From contig SDOX01000121.1 in assembly GCA_004565275.1 (NCBI GenBank), forward strand, positions 114,421-152,452: a stretch of 38,032 nt of DNA, written 5' to 3'. The notes beneath the pieces are model-generated. The model was not told where the DNA came from and searched no databases. It saw only the letters and a program-made list of their open reading frames with translations. A program made the translations under genes and the position numbers. Origin of the DNA: Nannochloropsis salina CCMP1776. Lineage: Eukaryota > Sar > Eustigmatophyceae > Eustigmatales > Monodopsidaceae. Below are positions 9,702 through 20,655 of this stretch, piece by piece; the stretch's first letter is position 1; each line of letters starts with the position of its first letter.

Positions 9702-11159
9702 CTGAGAAAATGGATCGACGGTTAAACGAAGGGTTATTTGGTGATGACCTTAACCTCCTCCTTTTCCTCCTCTGCTCCTAGGGTACCAGGCCTCATCGAA
9801 TTCACACCCGTTCTCGCCGTGCTCTCTGCGTCACCCTTTTAGGAGAGGACTGCACCAAAGATAAAGTAGGAGCCCCGCATCGAAAGACGCGTCAATACTC
9901 GAGCCACGGGCAAAAGCCATGGGTCAGATGGCAGGGTTCCAACGAGGCAGGGGCCAGGAGGGCAACGATGGCTCAACCACCAAGCACATTGAATATTCCT
10001 ACGTCCGTCTTTACACAGCTTTACCTTCTGCTCTCGAGAGTCCCTGGCAGACGAATGTTTTTTCCGCTTGTTGCCCCCACCAGTCGCACTTCTGCTGCTT
10101 TCACTTCCCGCAAGCACGGAAAAGCTGACAAGGGAGAAGCGAAAGCGAGAAGGGCGAAGGGGAGGGGAAAATGTGGTAACTAAGCACGATTTCGGAAATC
10201 GCGTCGATGGCGGCAAAAGCAGAAACGCTTGGGCAGCAAGACTTAAAAGAAATGCGGTGAAGATGAGCAGCGATGGCAACGGTATTGTGTAAGGCTGCAC
10301 ACCTCCCACGGGCATCCCCCGAGGGCTTTGGGAGCACGAAGCTGAGAAGCCCAGCTTCCTCGATAGGCGCTCTACAACAAATGGGAAAATTGCGCGATGA
10401 ATTTTCGAAATGAGAAGACGCAAACATAAATTGGGTGGAAAGGGAGTGAACGGAGGGGGTACTACATGGTATGTGAGCAGGGAAAAAGCGATCGAACGGC
10501 GAGCTAGCAGCTTCAGCGTCAGGAAAATCAACACAGGACATCAAATGCCGCCGCGCGACATGCTTTTGGAATGTCTGTTACCTACATTTAATTATCTCAC
10601 AATTGTTTTGTTTCCCAAATCCTGGGGCTAATGTGTCTTTGCCGCAGGCAACGCATATCCACGCGGTCGCTGTGGCCCGAACAAATTGCTTTTTCCCCCG
10701 AGGATCAATTACGTCTATCAGTGTAAACAAACGTGGACGTCTCACATCCACCGACCTCACATATTCTTTTTTTCCCGCCCCCTACACATTCAATATACGG
10801 TCCTTCATTCCTGCCATTAGCTTTCTCTTGAAAGAAAATTATTTGCTGGGATAACCTCCTCCCTTCCAGCTCGAAGTCTAAGGTGACTTCAGCCACGGTG
10901 ATGGCAGCAACTGCGCCAGTCGCTGCACCTACCAGTGCGTTGATAACCCAGGCGCAACAGAAGACAGTGGCATATTTGCCGAGGATCGACTCCCAAAGAG
11001 CTCACACAGTGAGTGCTACGGACTTGGAGGGGGCTTTCCAGTACGAAGAAAAATACGTTGGTACGGCTTAAAGGGAGGACTCAGGGACTGTTGGTCCCGT
11101 CAAAAAACATAAATTGTACATTCGAGTCGTCGGAGGTGTATAGATTTCAAGAAAGGAGC
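9702..11159. other. Upstream region between the PDE12-like gene and SAICAR synthetase
   Basis: The first exon(s) of the minus-strand gene should lie here. Short Ser/Arg/Lys-rich open stretches exist around 10135-10015 (SESSRSATGGGNKRKKHSSA), but none can be tied to the gene with confidence. A plus-strand ATG at 10901 opens an Ala/Thr-rich frame up to a possible donor near 10999; no acceptor in the right phase joins it to SAICAR synthetase. Divergent promoters are expected in this stretch. Confidence 0.4.
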
Positions 11160-13768
11160 ATGGAAAGACCCACAAGTTTGAGCGAGGGAAGTTGTAATTT
11201 TCCCGTCCTCTCCTCACACCACCCATTTCCCCTCTTCGATAAACCTCCGTCTCTGACGTCTTCAGGCAAAGTAAGAGATGTCTATACCACCGCAGACTCC
11301 CTCCTTCTCATTTCCACGGACCGCCAAAGCGCATTCGACCGCAACCTTGCCTCGATCCCCTTCAAAGGTCAAGTGTTGAACTTAACCTCCCAATGGTACG
11401 GCCTCAGACAAGCGAAGAGGGAGGCCATCGACACCTTGCTTTTCACTTTCCTGCGTCCTCCCCTCAGCCGTGTTCTCTCGCCATTTTCCAATCCCAACTC
11501 CTTGTTCACCGCTGTTCGCTCCTCACAAAGACTTCTCCCCTCCCTCTTCCCCTCCCTTCCTCAGGTGGTTCGAGAAGAGTAAAGATCTGGTGCCCAACCA
11601 CATCCTTGCGGTTCCTCACCCAAACGCCTGCATCGGGAAGAAATGCACGGTGTTTCCCGTCGAATTCGTCATGCGCGGGTGAGGGTGCCGCGCCAACTCT
11701 TCCTTTCCCCAGTTGCTCCTTCCCTCCCTCCCTTTCCTCGCTCTTTCCCCTCCTCTCTTCTTTTTCACACCCAAGGCGAGCGTGTCGTTCGCTCGTATGC
11801 TTCTGATTACCAATCCTCTCATTCTTTATGGCTATTGCACGCAAAACACGCCCATCTTGTCCCCTCTCTCCCTCCCCCTCCCCTCCTCCCTCCCCAGCTA
11901 CATCACGGGGTCGACCGACACCTCCCTCTGGACCAATTACAAGAAGGGCGTGCGTCAGTATTGCGGTCATGCCCTGCCCGAGGGCTTGAAGAAGAACCAA
12001 CAACTCGGTGCGGACCGCCGGAGGGAGGGAGGGAGGGAAGGGGTAGGGAGGGAGAGCGAAGACATGTTAGGACGAGACGTGTGGAATCACAACAAGTACG
12101 ACAGAGGGCGTCACAGCGAATATTTTCGCCTTATCTTCAATTCCCTTTCCCTCCCCCCCTCTTTCCTCCTCCCTTCCTCCCCCCCTCCCTCCCTCCCTCC
12201 CTAGCCAACAACCTCCTCACCCCCACCACCAAGGACGCCGCCCACGACGAGCTCATTTCGGCCGAAGAGATCGTATCCTCGAGACGGATGTCCCAAGAGG
12301 ATTGGGAGGTAGGCTCTCTGCGGACATGGCTAGGAGGGCAGGAATAGGGGCCCACTCTGCGGGAGCCCTCTAAGTGTAGGGGAAGGCGGGCGGGAGGAAG
12401 GGACGAAGGGTAAAGACCGCTGCTGCTTGGAAAAGACCCTCACCCTCCCTCTTTCCCTCCCTCCCTTCCTTCCTTCCTTCCAGCTCTGCGCTTCCTACGC
12501 GCATGCCCTCTTTGCCTTTGGGCAGAAGGTTGCCTCCGCGCGAGGACTCATTCTGGTCGACACCAAGTACGAGTTCGGCAAGGTACCCACCTCCCCTCCC
12601 TCCCTCCCTCCCTCCCTCCCTCCCTCCTTCCTTCCTTCCTCCACCTTTTACCAGATTTCAGTCCAGCACGGACGCTCGAGTCGCCTGCGTCCCGTCCCCA
12701 CCCTGTTCTTTCCCCCCTCCTCCCTTTCCCTTCCTCCGCCCCCTGCCAGACGGCCGACGGGCAAGTGATCATCGTGGACGAGGTGCACACCCCGGACTCT
12801 TCCCGCTACTGGGTCGCCGAGACCTATAAGGCGCGCATGGCCCAGGTTTGAGGGAGGGAGGGAGGGAGGGAGGGAGGGAGGGACGGGAGGGGCAGGGATA
12901 GGGCGGAGTGTTTGCAGAGAACAGAAGCGCCCGTGGCAAACCGAGAAATGGCAAATACTGGAGCAGGGAGGGAGGGGGGGAAGGAGAAAGGAAGGAGGGA
13001 GGGAGAAAGGAAGGAAGAGGGACTGGTATTACAACTCCATTCATCCAGCATTTATAGACGCTCCCTCCTCCTGATTCTTTTCTCTTTTCCTTCCTGGGCC
13101 CCTCCCTCCCTCCCTCCCTCCAACCCCCTCTCCCTCTCTTATACCTAGGGTCTGGAGCCAGAGAATATTGACAAAGAATTCCTGCGCCTCTGGTTCAAGG
13201 TACCTTGTCTTTCTCCTCCCTCTTGATGTCCCTCTTCGTCTTTCCCCCTCACCCCTTCGCCTAAGCTCCCTCCCATCCTTCACGCTTGCCATTCATTAAT
13301 TATTCTTGTCCTTGCCCCAGTTCTCGCTTTCACTGTACGTCTTTTCCCTCTTTCTCCCTCCTTCTTACCCTCCTTCCCTCCCTCCCTCCCTCCCTCCCTC
13401 ACGTTCCAGGATCGTTGCGACCCGTACAAAGACGCCACCCTCCCCGAGGCGCCAGCCGAACTCGTAAACGAGCTCTCCCGTCGCTATATTATGCTCTATG
13501 AGCTCATCACGGGTGAGCGGGTCTTCCAGGCGACGTCCCTGTTTCCTTGTCACCATGCCTCTCGTAGATCTTTAGCCCGGAAAGCAGCGATTCTGGACGT
13601 ATTGAGACACTTCTATCGAGTTAGCCCCTTTCTTATACACCTGCATACATTCATCGTACCCCTTTTCTTCAAACCTTAGGATTAGATTTCGTCTTTCCCG
13701 AGGCCAGCGTGACCACCAACGACTCCTTGCGTGCCGCCATAGGTGCGTACTACGGCCGGGCCCAGTAA
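11160..13768 (+). CDS. purC: Phosphoribosylaminoimidazole-succinocarboxamide synthase (SAICAR synthetase)
   Basis: Nine exons join without a phase error: 11160-11395, 11565-11678, 11898-12007, 12205-12308, 12484-12582, 12750-12845, 13149-13199, 13410-13512 and 13680-13768. The product has 333 residues. It joins CAIR and aspartate using ATP in de novo purine synthesis. Diagnostic stretches are [110 protein letters not shown] and [12 protein letters not shown]. The form is the monofunctional one of plants, fungi and bacteria, not the animal PAICS fusion. The ATG at 11160 leaves about 35 residues before the core with no clear targeting peptide. Introns 3 and 6 have GGGA runs after the donor and CCCT runs before the acceptor. 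Confidence 0.95.
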
Positions 13769-15476
13769 GGTTGCCGAAGTGTCAGGCGCGAGGAAGGGGG
13801 GAAAGGGGGCAAGAGGATGGGGGATCCGCTCTTTCTGAGATTTAATGGAGGGGGGTTAAGAGGAGGGAGTGGAGCCTTAAGGTGCGGGCAGAGGGAGGAC
13901 TACCTTGATATTATCTGTGAACGAACAATTTCGGCGTCAGGAGAATGGCTAATAATTTGATTAGTTGCGACAAACAAAGCTTCGAGGATGCCTTCGGGAC
14001 GCAGTGAACTCTGTATGTGAAGACTATCTTTGCTTTTCTCTCTCTTTTTAGGGCCCAACATGAATGTATTGTGTCATTTCCTTCAGGAGAGCCCCCCTGA
14101 ACAACTTTGGACCTTGCGGCTTGAGTCTGCTTACTGTATATATCTTTTTTTCCACTCAAGTCTGTTGTGAACGGGCTCCGTAGCTCACTCCTTTCTCTCA
14201 GAAGAGGAGGGTCCTCAAGGCGCACCGCGCGCAGTGCATGTCGTCCAACAATCTCATGAATCAAATGTCAGTCGCTATTTCCCCTCCTATCATTCCCGCC
14301 TCGGTTTCCTTCGCTCTTTTTCCTGCTGGACGATCTGGCATGCGGTTAAAACCATCTCGCAGGTCTTGAAAGACGTGTGCGCCTCAATTGCTGAAGAAAA
14401 ATATTAGGAGGGCAAAGGAAACCTCAGCATCTCTCTCCTGCTTTGATCTCTTCTGCTTTATTTGTCCGTTCGCTGCCCCTTCCTGGATTTTCTGCATGAA
14501 CTCTCGCATCTTGCCGATCGGTTCACTCAAGTCACTCGCCACCCTCACACACTTCATCGCACTGTCTTTGCTCGTTTTATTGCCGAGTACCATCAAGAGT
14601 ACCCCATGCATGTGACAGTGAAGGTTGACACAAATAATCATCTTCGTCCATCATCTGGCTGTTGATACCCACTTACTCATGATTGTTGCCGTCCCGTCCT
14701 TGACGCCGAGGTTGTGTCGGCCCCGTAGTTACACACACATCACACATTTTGAGGCCTTTCACTTTTGATGCAATGTTTCTCTCTCTCGCAGTCCGGGCTT
14801 GGCTTCTGGAACCAGTTATGCCGCTCGCCCTTCACTCAGTCGTCGTATGCACACTGAAACAAATAATCTGACTTCTATGACGCCTGAGCCCGCATTACGG
14901 CTTTTCATTTGCCCTAGGACCTTAGATTCGCTCTTTGGCCTGGCTTAACATGGCATGAGGACCCTTTGAATATTGTTCATATGCACACATTGTCTTGCGA
15001 AGCATGCGCCATCCCACCCTCGATGCGCGACGCGCGCGCCTGCCAAAGGGCTCTACGACCATTCCTGCCCGACGCCCATGCACCCGAAATTTACACTTTT
15101 GACATATGGAATGCACAGGTTTCCTTCCTGTCCGGCCCCATTCTTTTATTTTCCCTTCCCCTTTCCACCATATCCATGACCTACTCATTTTTGTTCGGCT
15201 CCTGCGCCCTTCTGCGGTTCTTTTTAATTCGAAACACGACCGGTCGCTCGCATACATCTTCACCATTCGCATTCGCAGGCCATACACGACTTTCCCGTCG
15301 AAATTTCCTCCCTCCTTTTACCAAGCAATCCATGTCATTGTTTCCTTCGCCTTCAAAACAGTCCCCATTCATTCATTCAAAACACATTCGCCGTGTACCA
15401 CCCTCTTAATACCTCCATACCTTATTCCCCCACCTCCCTTTCTCCCCATCCCACAGCGTCCCCCCCAATCGCCTCG
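13769..15476. other. Convergent/tandem intergenic region
   Basis: This lies between the SAICAR synthetase stop (+) and the carrier stop (-). Apart from the weak minus-strand candidate at 14641-14290 I see no supported gene. The sequence is pyrimidine-rich from about 15110 to 15470 but lacks the clean CCCT runs. Confidence 0.5.
14290..14641 (-). CDS. Doubtful small protein, unknown
   Basis: A minus-strand frame contains SDLSEPIGKMREFMQKIQEG followed by a Lys/Arg/Gln-rich stretch up to a possible donor (GAG|GTTTCC near 14420). A possible very short intron leads to AHTSFKTCEMVLTACQIVQQ, a basic end and a stop at 14290-14292. Both pieces have helix-like, coding-like composition. No family is recognised. 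The intron would be only about 40 bases, and the start is unclear (ATG at 14641, or further upstream). The opposite strand also shows a coding-like frame, so either could be chance. Confidence 0.25.
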
Positions 15477-16670
15477 TTACAGCAACAATTCCCGACACTG
15501 TCCACGGAAGATGCAGTCGTCCAGAAATTTCCAGACCACCCCAAAGGTCATCCCTTGGAAGCCATTAGCCATCAATCGAAGGCCCAAACCGCGCCCCAAC
15601 AACCCTCGCACCCCGTCCACGGCTAATATCTGCTCTGTGGTCTGCCGGTACGTCAAGAGCTCCACACTGGCTTGTTTGCACACCTTGATGACGGTCAAGG
15701 AATTGGAAAGCACGTCCGAGGCGACACTGGCCGCGAAGCCCATGAATGCATTGCGCAAGACCCGCGTTTTCATCCCTCCCGGCTCGGGCAAGTGGGTTTC
15801 GCAGAGATTGTACACCGCGAACCACGGGAAATGCCCCACCACATTCGCCGAGAAGGAAGCCCCCGCACCTTGAAAGAGGACCGAGGGCCCCACCCGTTTC
15901 AATTTCCGCAATAGGCCAGACCACCCTGGGTATCCCTGAACCTGTTGGCAGACGATGAGGGTGTCCAAAGGCATGAGGAAGATCCGCCAGACCGCGGACG
16001 CCACCGACCCCGCCGCCGTTTTCAGAACAATCGGGAGGTTCCTGGTCTCCGCCTGCCGGTCCAGCAATGCCAGGGCGCCCGCGTTGGCCGCCGTGTCCCC
16101 AAACCGACTGGCCGGCCCGTGCACAAGGGCTGCGGTAAAGCCTTGGTAGAAGCGTCGTACCCCCCCTTCCCGGTACAAGGTCCGAACAACCTGGGGCAAG
16201 GGAGTCCCGTGCATTTGTTGGTACGACATGATGGTGCGGAGCCACATGAATGCGCCCACGTTGATGCCCATCGCAATGGCTCCCGAGACCCCGCCCGAAA
16301 ATGTCCGACCCCAGACTGTCCTGTCCAGCTCCTCTTGCATCTCCGTATCCACCCGCAAGAAGTCGACACGTTTGCCTTCCCGTTGCTCCTTTTGATGGAG
16401 GTAGGCATTGATCGCATGCGTTCGTGTAGGGGGTAAGGAGAGCGGCGCCGCGGCGGCCGACATGGAGGAATGCCGCCTGAGTACAGCATTGCGATGGGAC
16501 TCATTGGCCGGAGGACGGGCTCCTGCTGGCCTCAGAGCTTCCTCCAACAAGAACCAGGGTTCCTTGTTACAAGCACGGCCACACCGAGTGGAAGCTGCCG
16601 TCGTGGCGTCACGTGGCGACGATAATGGTGCAGATGGTGCGCCGGTCCGCAAGGCGTTGCTCCCGCTCAT
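15477..16670 (-). CDS. Mitochondrial carrier family protein
   Basis: One uninterrupted frame. The ATG at 16670 gives 397 residues; the frame stays open up to about 16928 without another ATG, so a longer N-terminus from an upstream exon is possible. The body has three carrier-like repeats. The first starts near TVWGRTFSGGVSGAIAMGIN and contains VVRTLYREGGVRRFYQGFTA. The second has TAAGSVASAVWRIFLMPLDT, a variant of the Px[DE]xx[KR] signature, followed by LFQGAGASFSANVVGHFPWF. The third has NAFMGFAASVASDVLSNSLT and a closing GLLGRGLGLRLMANGFQGM. The signatures are degenerate, as in the divergent carriers of plants and protists, so the substrate cannot be given. It is expected in the mitochondrial inner membrane. 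The Ser/Pro/Ala-rich N-terminus of about 130 residues before the first repeat could include a presequence. Confidence 0.8.
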   Translation of the reverse strand: MSGSNALRTGAPSAPLSSPRDATTAASTRCGRACNKEPWFLLEEALRPAGARPPANESHRNAVLRRHSSMSAAAAPLSLPPTRTHAINAYLHQKEQREGKRVDFLRVDTEMQEELDRTVWGRTFSGGVSGAIAMGINVGAFMWLRTIMSYQQMHGTPLPQVVRTLYREGGVRRFYQGFTAALVHGPASRFGDTAANAGALALLDRQAETRNLPIVLKTAAGSVASAVWRIFLMPLDTLIVCQQVQGYPGWSGLLRKLKRVGPSVLFQGAGASFSANVVGHFPWFAVYNLCETHLPEPGGMKTRVLRNAFMGFAASVASDVLSNSLTVIKVCKQASVELLTYRQTTEQILAVDGVRGLLGRGLGLRLMANGFQGMTFGVVWKFLDDCIFRGQCRELLL

Positions 16671-16928
16671 ACGCCGGTCCACAAGGCGCTGGCTGCGGAG
16701 ACCAGAAGGGTCTGGGGCGGCAGCCGACGCTCGTGCAACCCCGTCGTGTCCCACTGTCGCACCATTTTGGCCAGGGATAGGGCTGGCGGTGGTAGAAGTG
16801 GGGCGGGGAAGGGGGGAGGGCGGGGCTGAGGAACCTTGAGGGGCGTGGTAGGTCCAGGGGATGTTCGCCAGGATGACGGGGCTGTGGGGTCCAGGATCTC
16901 GATGGGATGCTGGTGAAGACAGCGGCAA

Positions 16929-18934
16929 TCCCAGTGACGACAGATGGATAAACGGTGCGCTGGTTTCCGCTCTATTTCACAGCGTGCCTCTGCGGAATTT
17001 CAAAGCAGTCTGAAGGTGTGTGGGAGCGTAAGAAAAGGACGTGATCATTTAATCCAGGTACGGAGACGACCCCACCGCCCTCCTTGCTCTTGCATTATAA
17101 CATACCTCGAGTTTATTGCAGAGATCGTCGTACAGCAGCATGTGCGTGATCGTGTTGCCCTTTTCACTTACGTTAAGTAGGGTTCTGACTCGATGTGAAG
17201 AGTAGAAAGAGTGTCATTTTAGGAATGCGGGGGTCAAGCTCTGGACGGTCTGCATGATATCAGTAGCTTTTGACAAGTTGCACTTCGGCTAGCACTAGCT
17301 CATCGACCATCGTCGATCCCTCTGCAGTCATCTCTATGCCAAAGGCGAAGCATGCGCGGTCTCTCAGCCAAGTAATCGATCTTGTGTTCATCGCAATAAC
17401 AAGAAAATGGGGACATGTCGCTCATGGAAAAGGTGCTTGCAACGACAAGAGTGACAGAAACCGGTGGGACAGCTGTATCCTCACGACGAAATGGAACTTT
17501 CTGCATTCGGAGGATCAATGTGAGCGCTTCCCGGAGGAAGTGTCAAGAGCCTTTCCAACAAAGGCCTTTCCCGCCCCCAAAAAATGACAAAAAGATATCC
17601 TCACCAAGTCAACGCCAGTCGCCCACACGCTCTTTCTAAAGAAAGGCATTGAAGCAGGCTGCGTGTCATACGCTGTCCTTCTCTGAGATCCTATCGCTTC
17701 AGAACACCGCCATCACCACTTGGGACGTACCCTCCCAGCCTAAATGAAGAGATCCCGCCAGCCATACCATGCGCCTAAACCTCAGTCACAAAAGCCCTTT
17801 ACCACCAAAAACATAATCAAACTTTCACTTAGGGGGCAGGGGTAGGAGGCAGGGGGCGTGGGAACAGTGTCGCGGACGCTGATCGTCCTTTTATTCCGGG
17901 CGATGGATACTTCAAGCGCCAAATATGGGCCGAGCCTGACGCGGGATGCTAAAAAGGAGACGCATCCTCGACGATGATTTGATACCCTGCGGTGTGCTGC
18001 ATAAAATTGGTTCATATTGGCACATACATGGCAATATACCCACATGCGAAAGCTGGAAAATATTAGTTGATTGGATTATTGTTCACCTTCAACGCAAGTG
18101 CTGTCCGAAGAAACCTTGCGCTAATTTTTCTTTAAAAAAAAAGTATTAAGAATTGGCTTGTATGGCCGCGATGACAACAATGCAGCCCCTGATGCTATTT
18201 CATGTGTCTATTCAAGGTGGAAGAACTTGCCGTAATGCCTCGCGATCCAGCAATGTTACAAGTGATTCGATTAATAGACATGCCGTATGCCTAAAACACA
18301 ATTACGACCACTATTTTTGCGAGTGTGAAAAGGAGGATGAGCTACAAGAAATCTTGGACTACTAAACGGACACGAACCAAGACACATACGGAGCAGGAAA
18401 TAACGTGAGAAGGTGATTTCATTAGTGATCTACAGGGAGTCAAGCCTGTCATCAGGCGCGAGGACGTTCTTCCCTGCCTCAGGAAAAGTGCCGGAGACGG
18501 AACGTTCAGGCTCCCTAAAATATTAGTCACGCGAGACGGTAGTATTGTTTGAATCGTCACATATATGTTGCCGGGTAAATAAGGCAAGTAAAGAGTCGTG
18601 TGAAGGTGGTCTCCAAGTAACCGTTCCGTGTATATGTAGAAGCAAGAAATAACCGAGTAATTAAATCTACACACACAATGAAAAACCCTCTTGTAGTGCT
18701 TCATTTCCTTTTCCAGAAGGAGGAAGGGGTTCGACGTCCGCGATGAATCAATAAAGTGGCCCAAGATGCTTCACACCCACTGAGCAATCGGCCGCGCTAC
18801 GCAGCCGTCGCATAGATGCCTCGCGTCGAAAACCAAATGTTCTCGAGACTGCTCCCCCGATTCGTTTGTTTCCCTCCCCCCTCCCTCTTTCTGCCCCACA
18901 TGCCGGTTGTCTGGCCCCCTCTCCTTACGTCTCT
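16929..18934. other. Two kilobases with no recognised gene
   Basis: This lies upstream of the carrier and downstream of eL13. GC is moderate and CCCT runs are absent. Short open frames on both strands (for example + 17270-17587 and - 18764-18342) show no motif. Unlike most intergenic stretches here it separates two genes on the same strand, so an undetected plus-strand gene or RNA is possible but not shown. Confidence 0.5.
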
Positions 18935-19914
18935 TTACGCATCCCCCTTCCCCGCCTTCAACGCCTTCCCTCGCCTAATTCCATCCAATTTCTGGTCGTT
19001 GCGGGCCACCCGCAGGGCGGTATGGGCTCGGAAGTTCTTCAATTCCTCCGATACTGAAACAAACTCCACCGCCTTCCTCCCGGTCGGCAAGGGTAGGACC
19101 GTGCCCGTGGCTTGCACCGCCGCCCGGCATTCCGCCGTGCTGCTGTCGCCCGCCTTGGGCTTCTTGACCCGGCCCATGGGGAAGACGATAAGTTTGGATT
19201 TGTACTCTTTCAGTCGCTGCACGTTGGCTTGCAACGACTCGACCGACAGGTTCGTGCGACGGTGGTCGACGGCAATGCCTACGGACTTGGCGTACTTCTT
19301 GGTCAAGCCAGCTTCCTTCAGCTCCTGGATCGGGGAGGGAGAAGGGAGGGAGCAGAATGGAAAGGGGAGATGTTGAGAATTGTGCGTGAAAAAAGTCTGC
19401 AGCAAACAAAACATCCAGAAAAGAAAGGTCTGGCAGGCCTCCGCCCCACTTTGGCTCCTCCTGGCGCACCTGCATGGTGAAACCCCTGCCCAAACGCGTC
19501 TTGTGATTGTACCGCTGCGTGGGCGCGTGCACCACCGGACGGAGGAGTTGTGCGGGTCTGGGAGCAAGGGCTGCGGCCTTGGCTTTCCGAGCCAGGCGAC
19601 GGGCCTTCTTCTTGGCGGGCTGTGAGGGGTAGAGAGAATCGAAGGAGGGAGGTAGGAGATAAGAAAATCAAGCCAAGTATGTGCGTGCATGATGTACAAG
19701 CACGACCGGATAGATACTGTTTGAAATAGGACGGTCCTGAGCTGAAGGAAAGTCGCGAGCCCGAGTTAAAAGGGTAGCGGGAAGGGAGAGACTCCCAAGT
19801 GAGACTTTCCGATCCCCTTCCATCACCACGCACCTGATCAAACCAGGTCTTGACCCGAGTTTGCCAGTCCTTATGGAAGTGCTGGTTCGGGATGACGTTG
19901 TTGTGTCGCACCAT
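18935..19914 (-). CDS. RPL13: 60S ribosomal protein eL13 (RPL13)
   Basis: Three exons, 19914-19834, 19619-19470 and 19324-18935, give 206 residues, close to the usual 205-211. Exon 1 carries the family start [20 protein letters not shown] followed by VKTWFDQ. Exon 2 has [34 protein letters not shown] and GFTMQ. Exon 3 has [38 protein letters not shown] and [20 protein letters not shown]. It is a structural protein of the large cytosolic ribosomal subunit. The exon breaks fall at conserved joints, and all borders are GT-AG in phase 0. It shares its upstream region (about 740 bases) with SGF29 on the other strand. Unlike many neighbours, its introns have only weak purine/pyrimidine bias. Confidence 0.96.
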
Positions 19915-20655
19915 CCTGCCTGCTGGGGAATGGAGGGGAGGGAGAACAAGGGTCATGAGGTGGCGCTCCCCACGCTCTTCTAATGACCACTGCAATCTCG
20001 TCCTTGACAACGAGGCACGTTCATCCAGAGCAGTGCACAAATCTCACGACGACGTCTAAGGATGTTGACGAGCCACAAGGACAGGATGGCGGGCGCTCCG
20101 CCCAAGAAAGAAGACAACGAAGGGGAGGACAGTCTGGAGCCTTCCCAGCCGTCCATCTACCCCTCGACGCTCCTTCCTCCGTCCTATGTCTCACTCTGTC
20201 CCCGAAACAAGCATCTCAGATGGTCATCCCATAATTCCCGTAAGAAACCCACGACCCTGCACTCGAGATCAAGCCCCGGGAGGCCGAAGGTAAAGGAGTG
20301 GATGGCGATGGGGAGTTTGATGCACACATGCCTGTCCCCGCGGACCGGGGCCACACCATGTCCCCCCGCCCTCGCTTTGGTGCGGCCTGCGAGTTCTTTG
20401 GCGACTGCAGGTTGACGCTGCTTGTCACTTGTCTATGTTGGGATGCGAATCAGAGGTAGGCGGGGTATTTTTACTCCGTAGCAAGAGTCAGTAATTTCTT
20501 CAAAATTCGTCTGCTAGTCGCCGCGACAACAACAGCAGGAGCACCAACCTCCCCTCCCCCTTACCTTGTAGGACGTGCGAAGCTCGATGATTATACGATG
20601 ATTGGCTTCGAACGCCATTTTTGTTGGTCGTAGGCTTAATATCATAAAACTGGAG
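19915..20655. other. Shared divergent upstream region of eL13 and SGF29
   Basis: No gene is supported in these 741 bases. Open frames on both strands (for example + 20062-20415) lack recognisable motifs. Promoters and the 5' untranslated parts of both genes should be here; no element could be named from the sequence. Confidence 0.5.

Noticed and set aside
10901-11071. Ala/Thr-rich plus-strand frame as a first exon of SAICAR synthetase
   Set aside because: The donor after it is in phase 0, and no acceptor upstream of the ATG at 11160 joins in that phase. The enzyme is complete without it.
14462-14665. Plus-strand frame with FLDFLHELSHLADRFTQV
   Set aside because: It looks coding, but a TGA lies just upstream in frame with no AG acceptor between. 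Probably the shadow of the minus-strand candidate, or chance.
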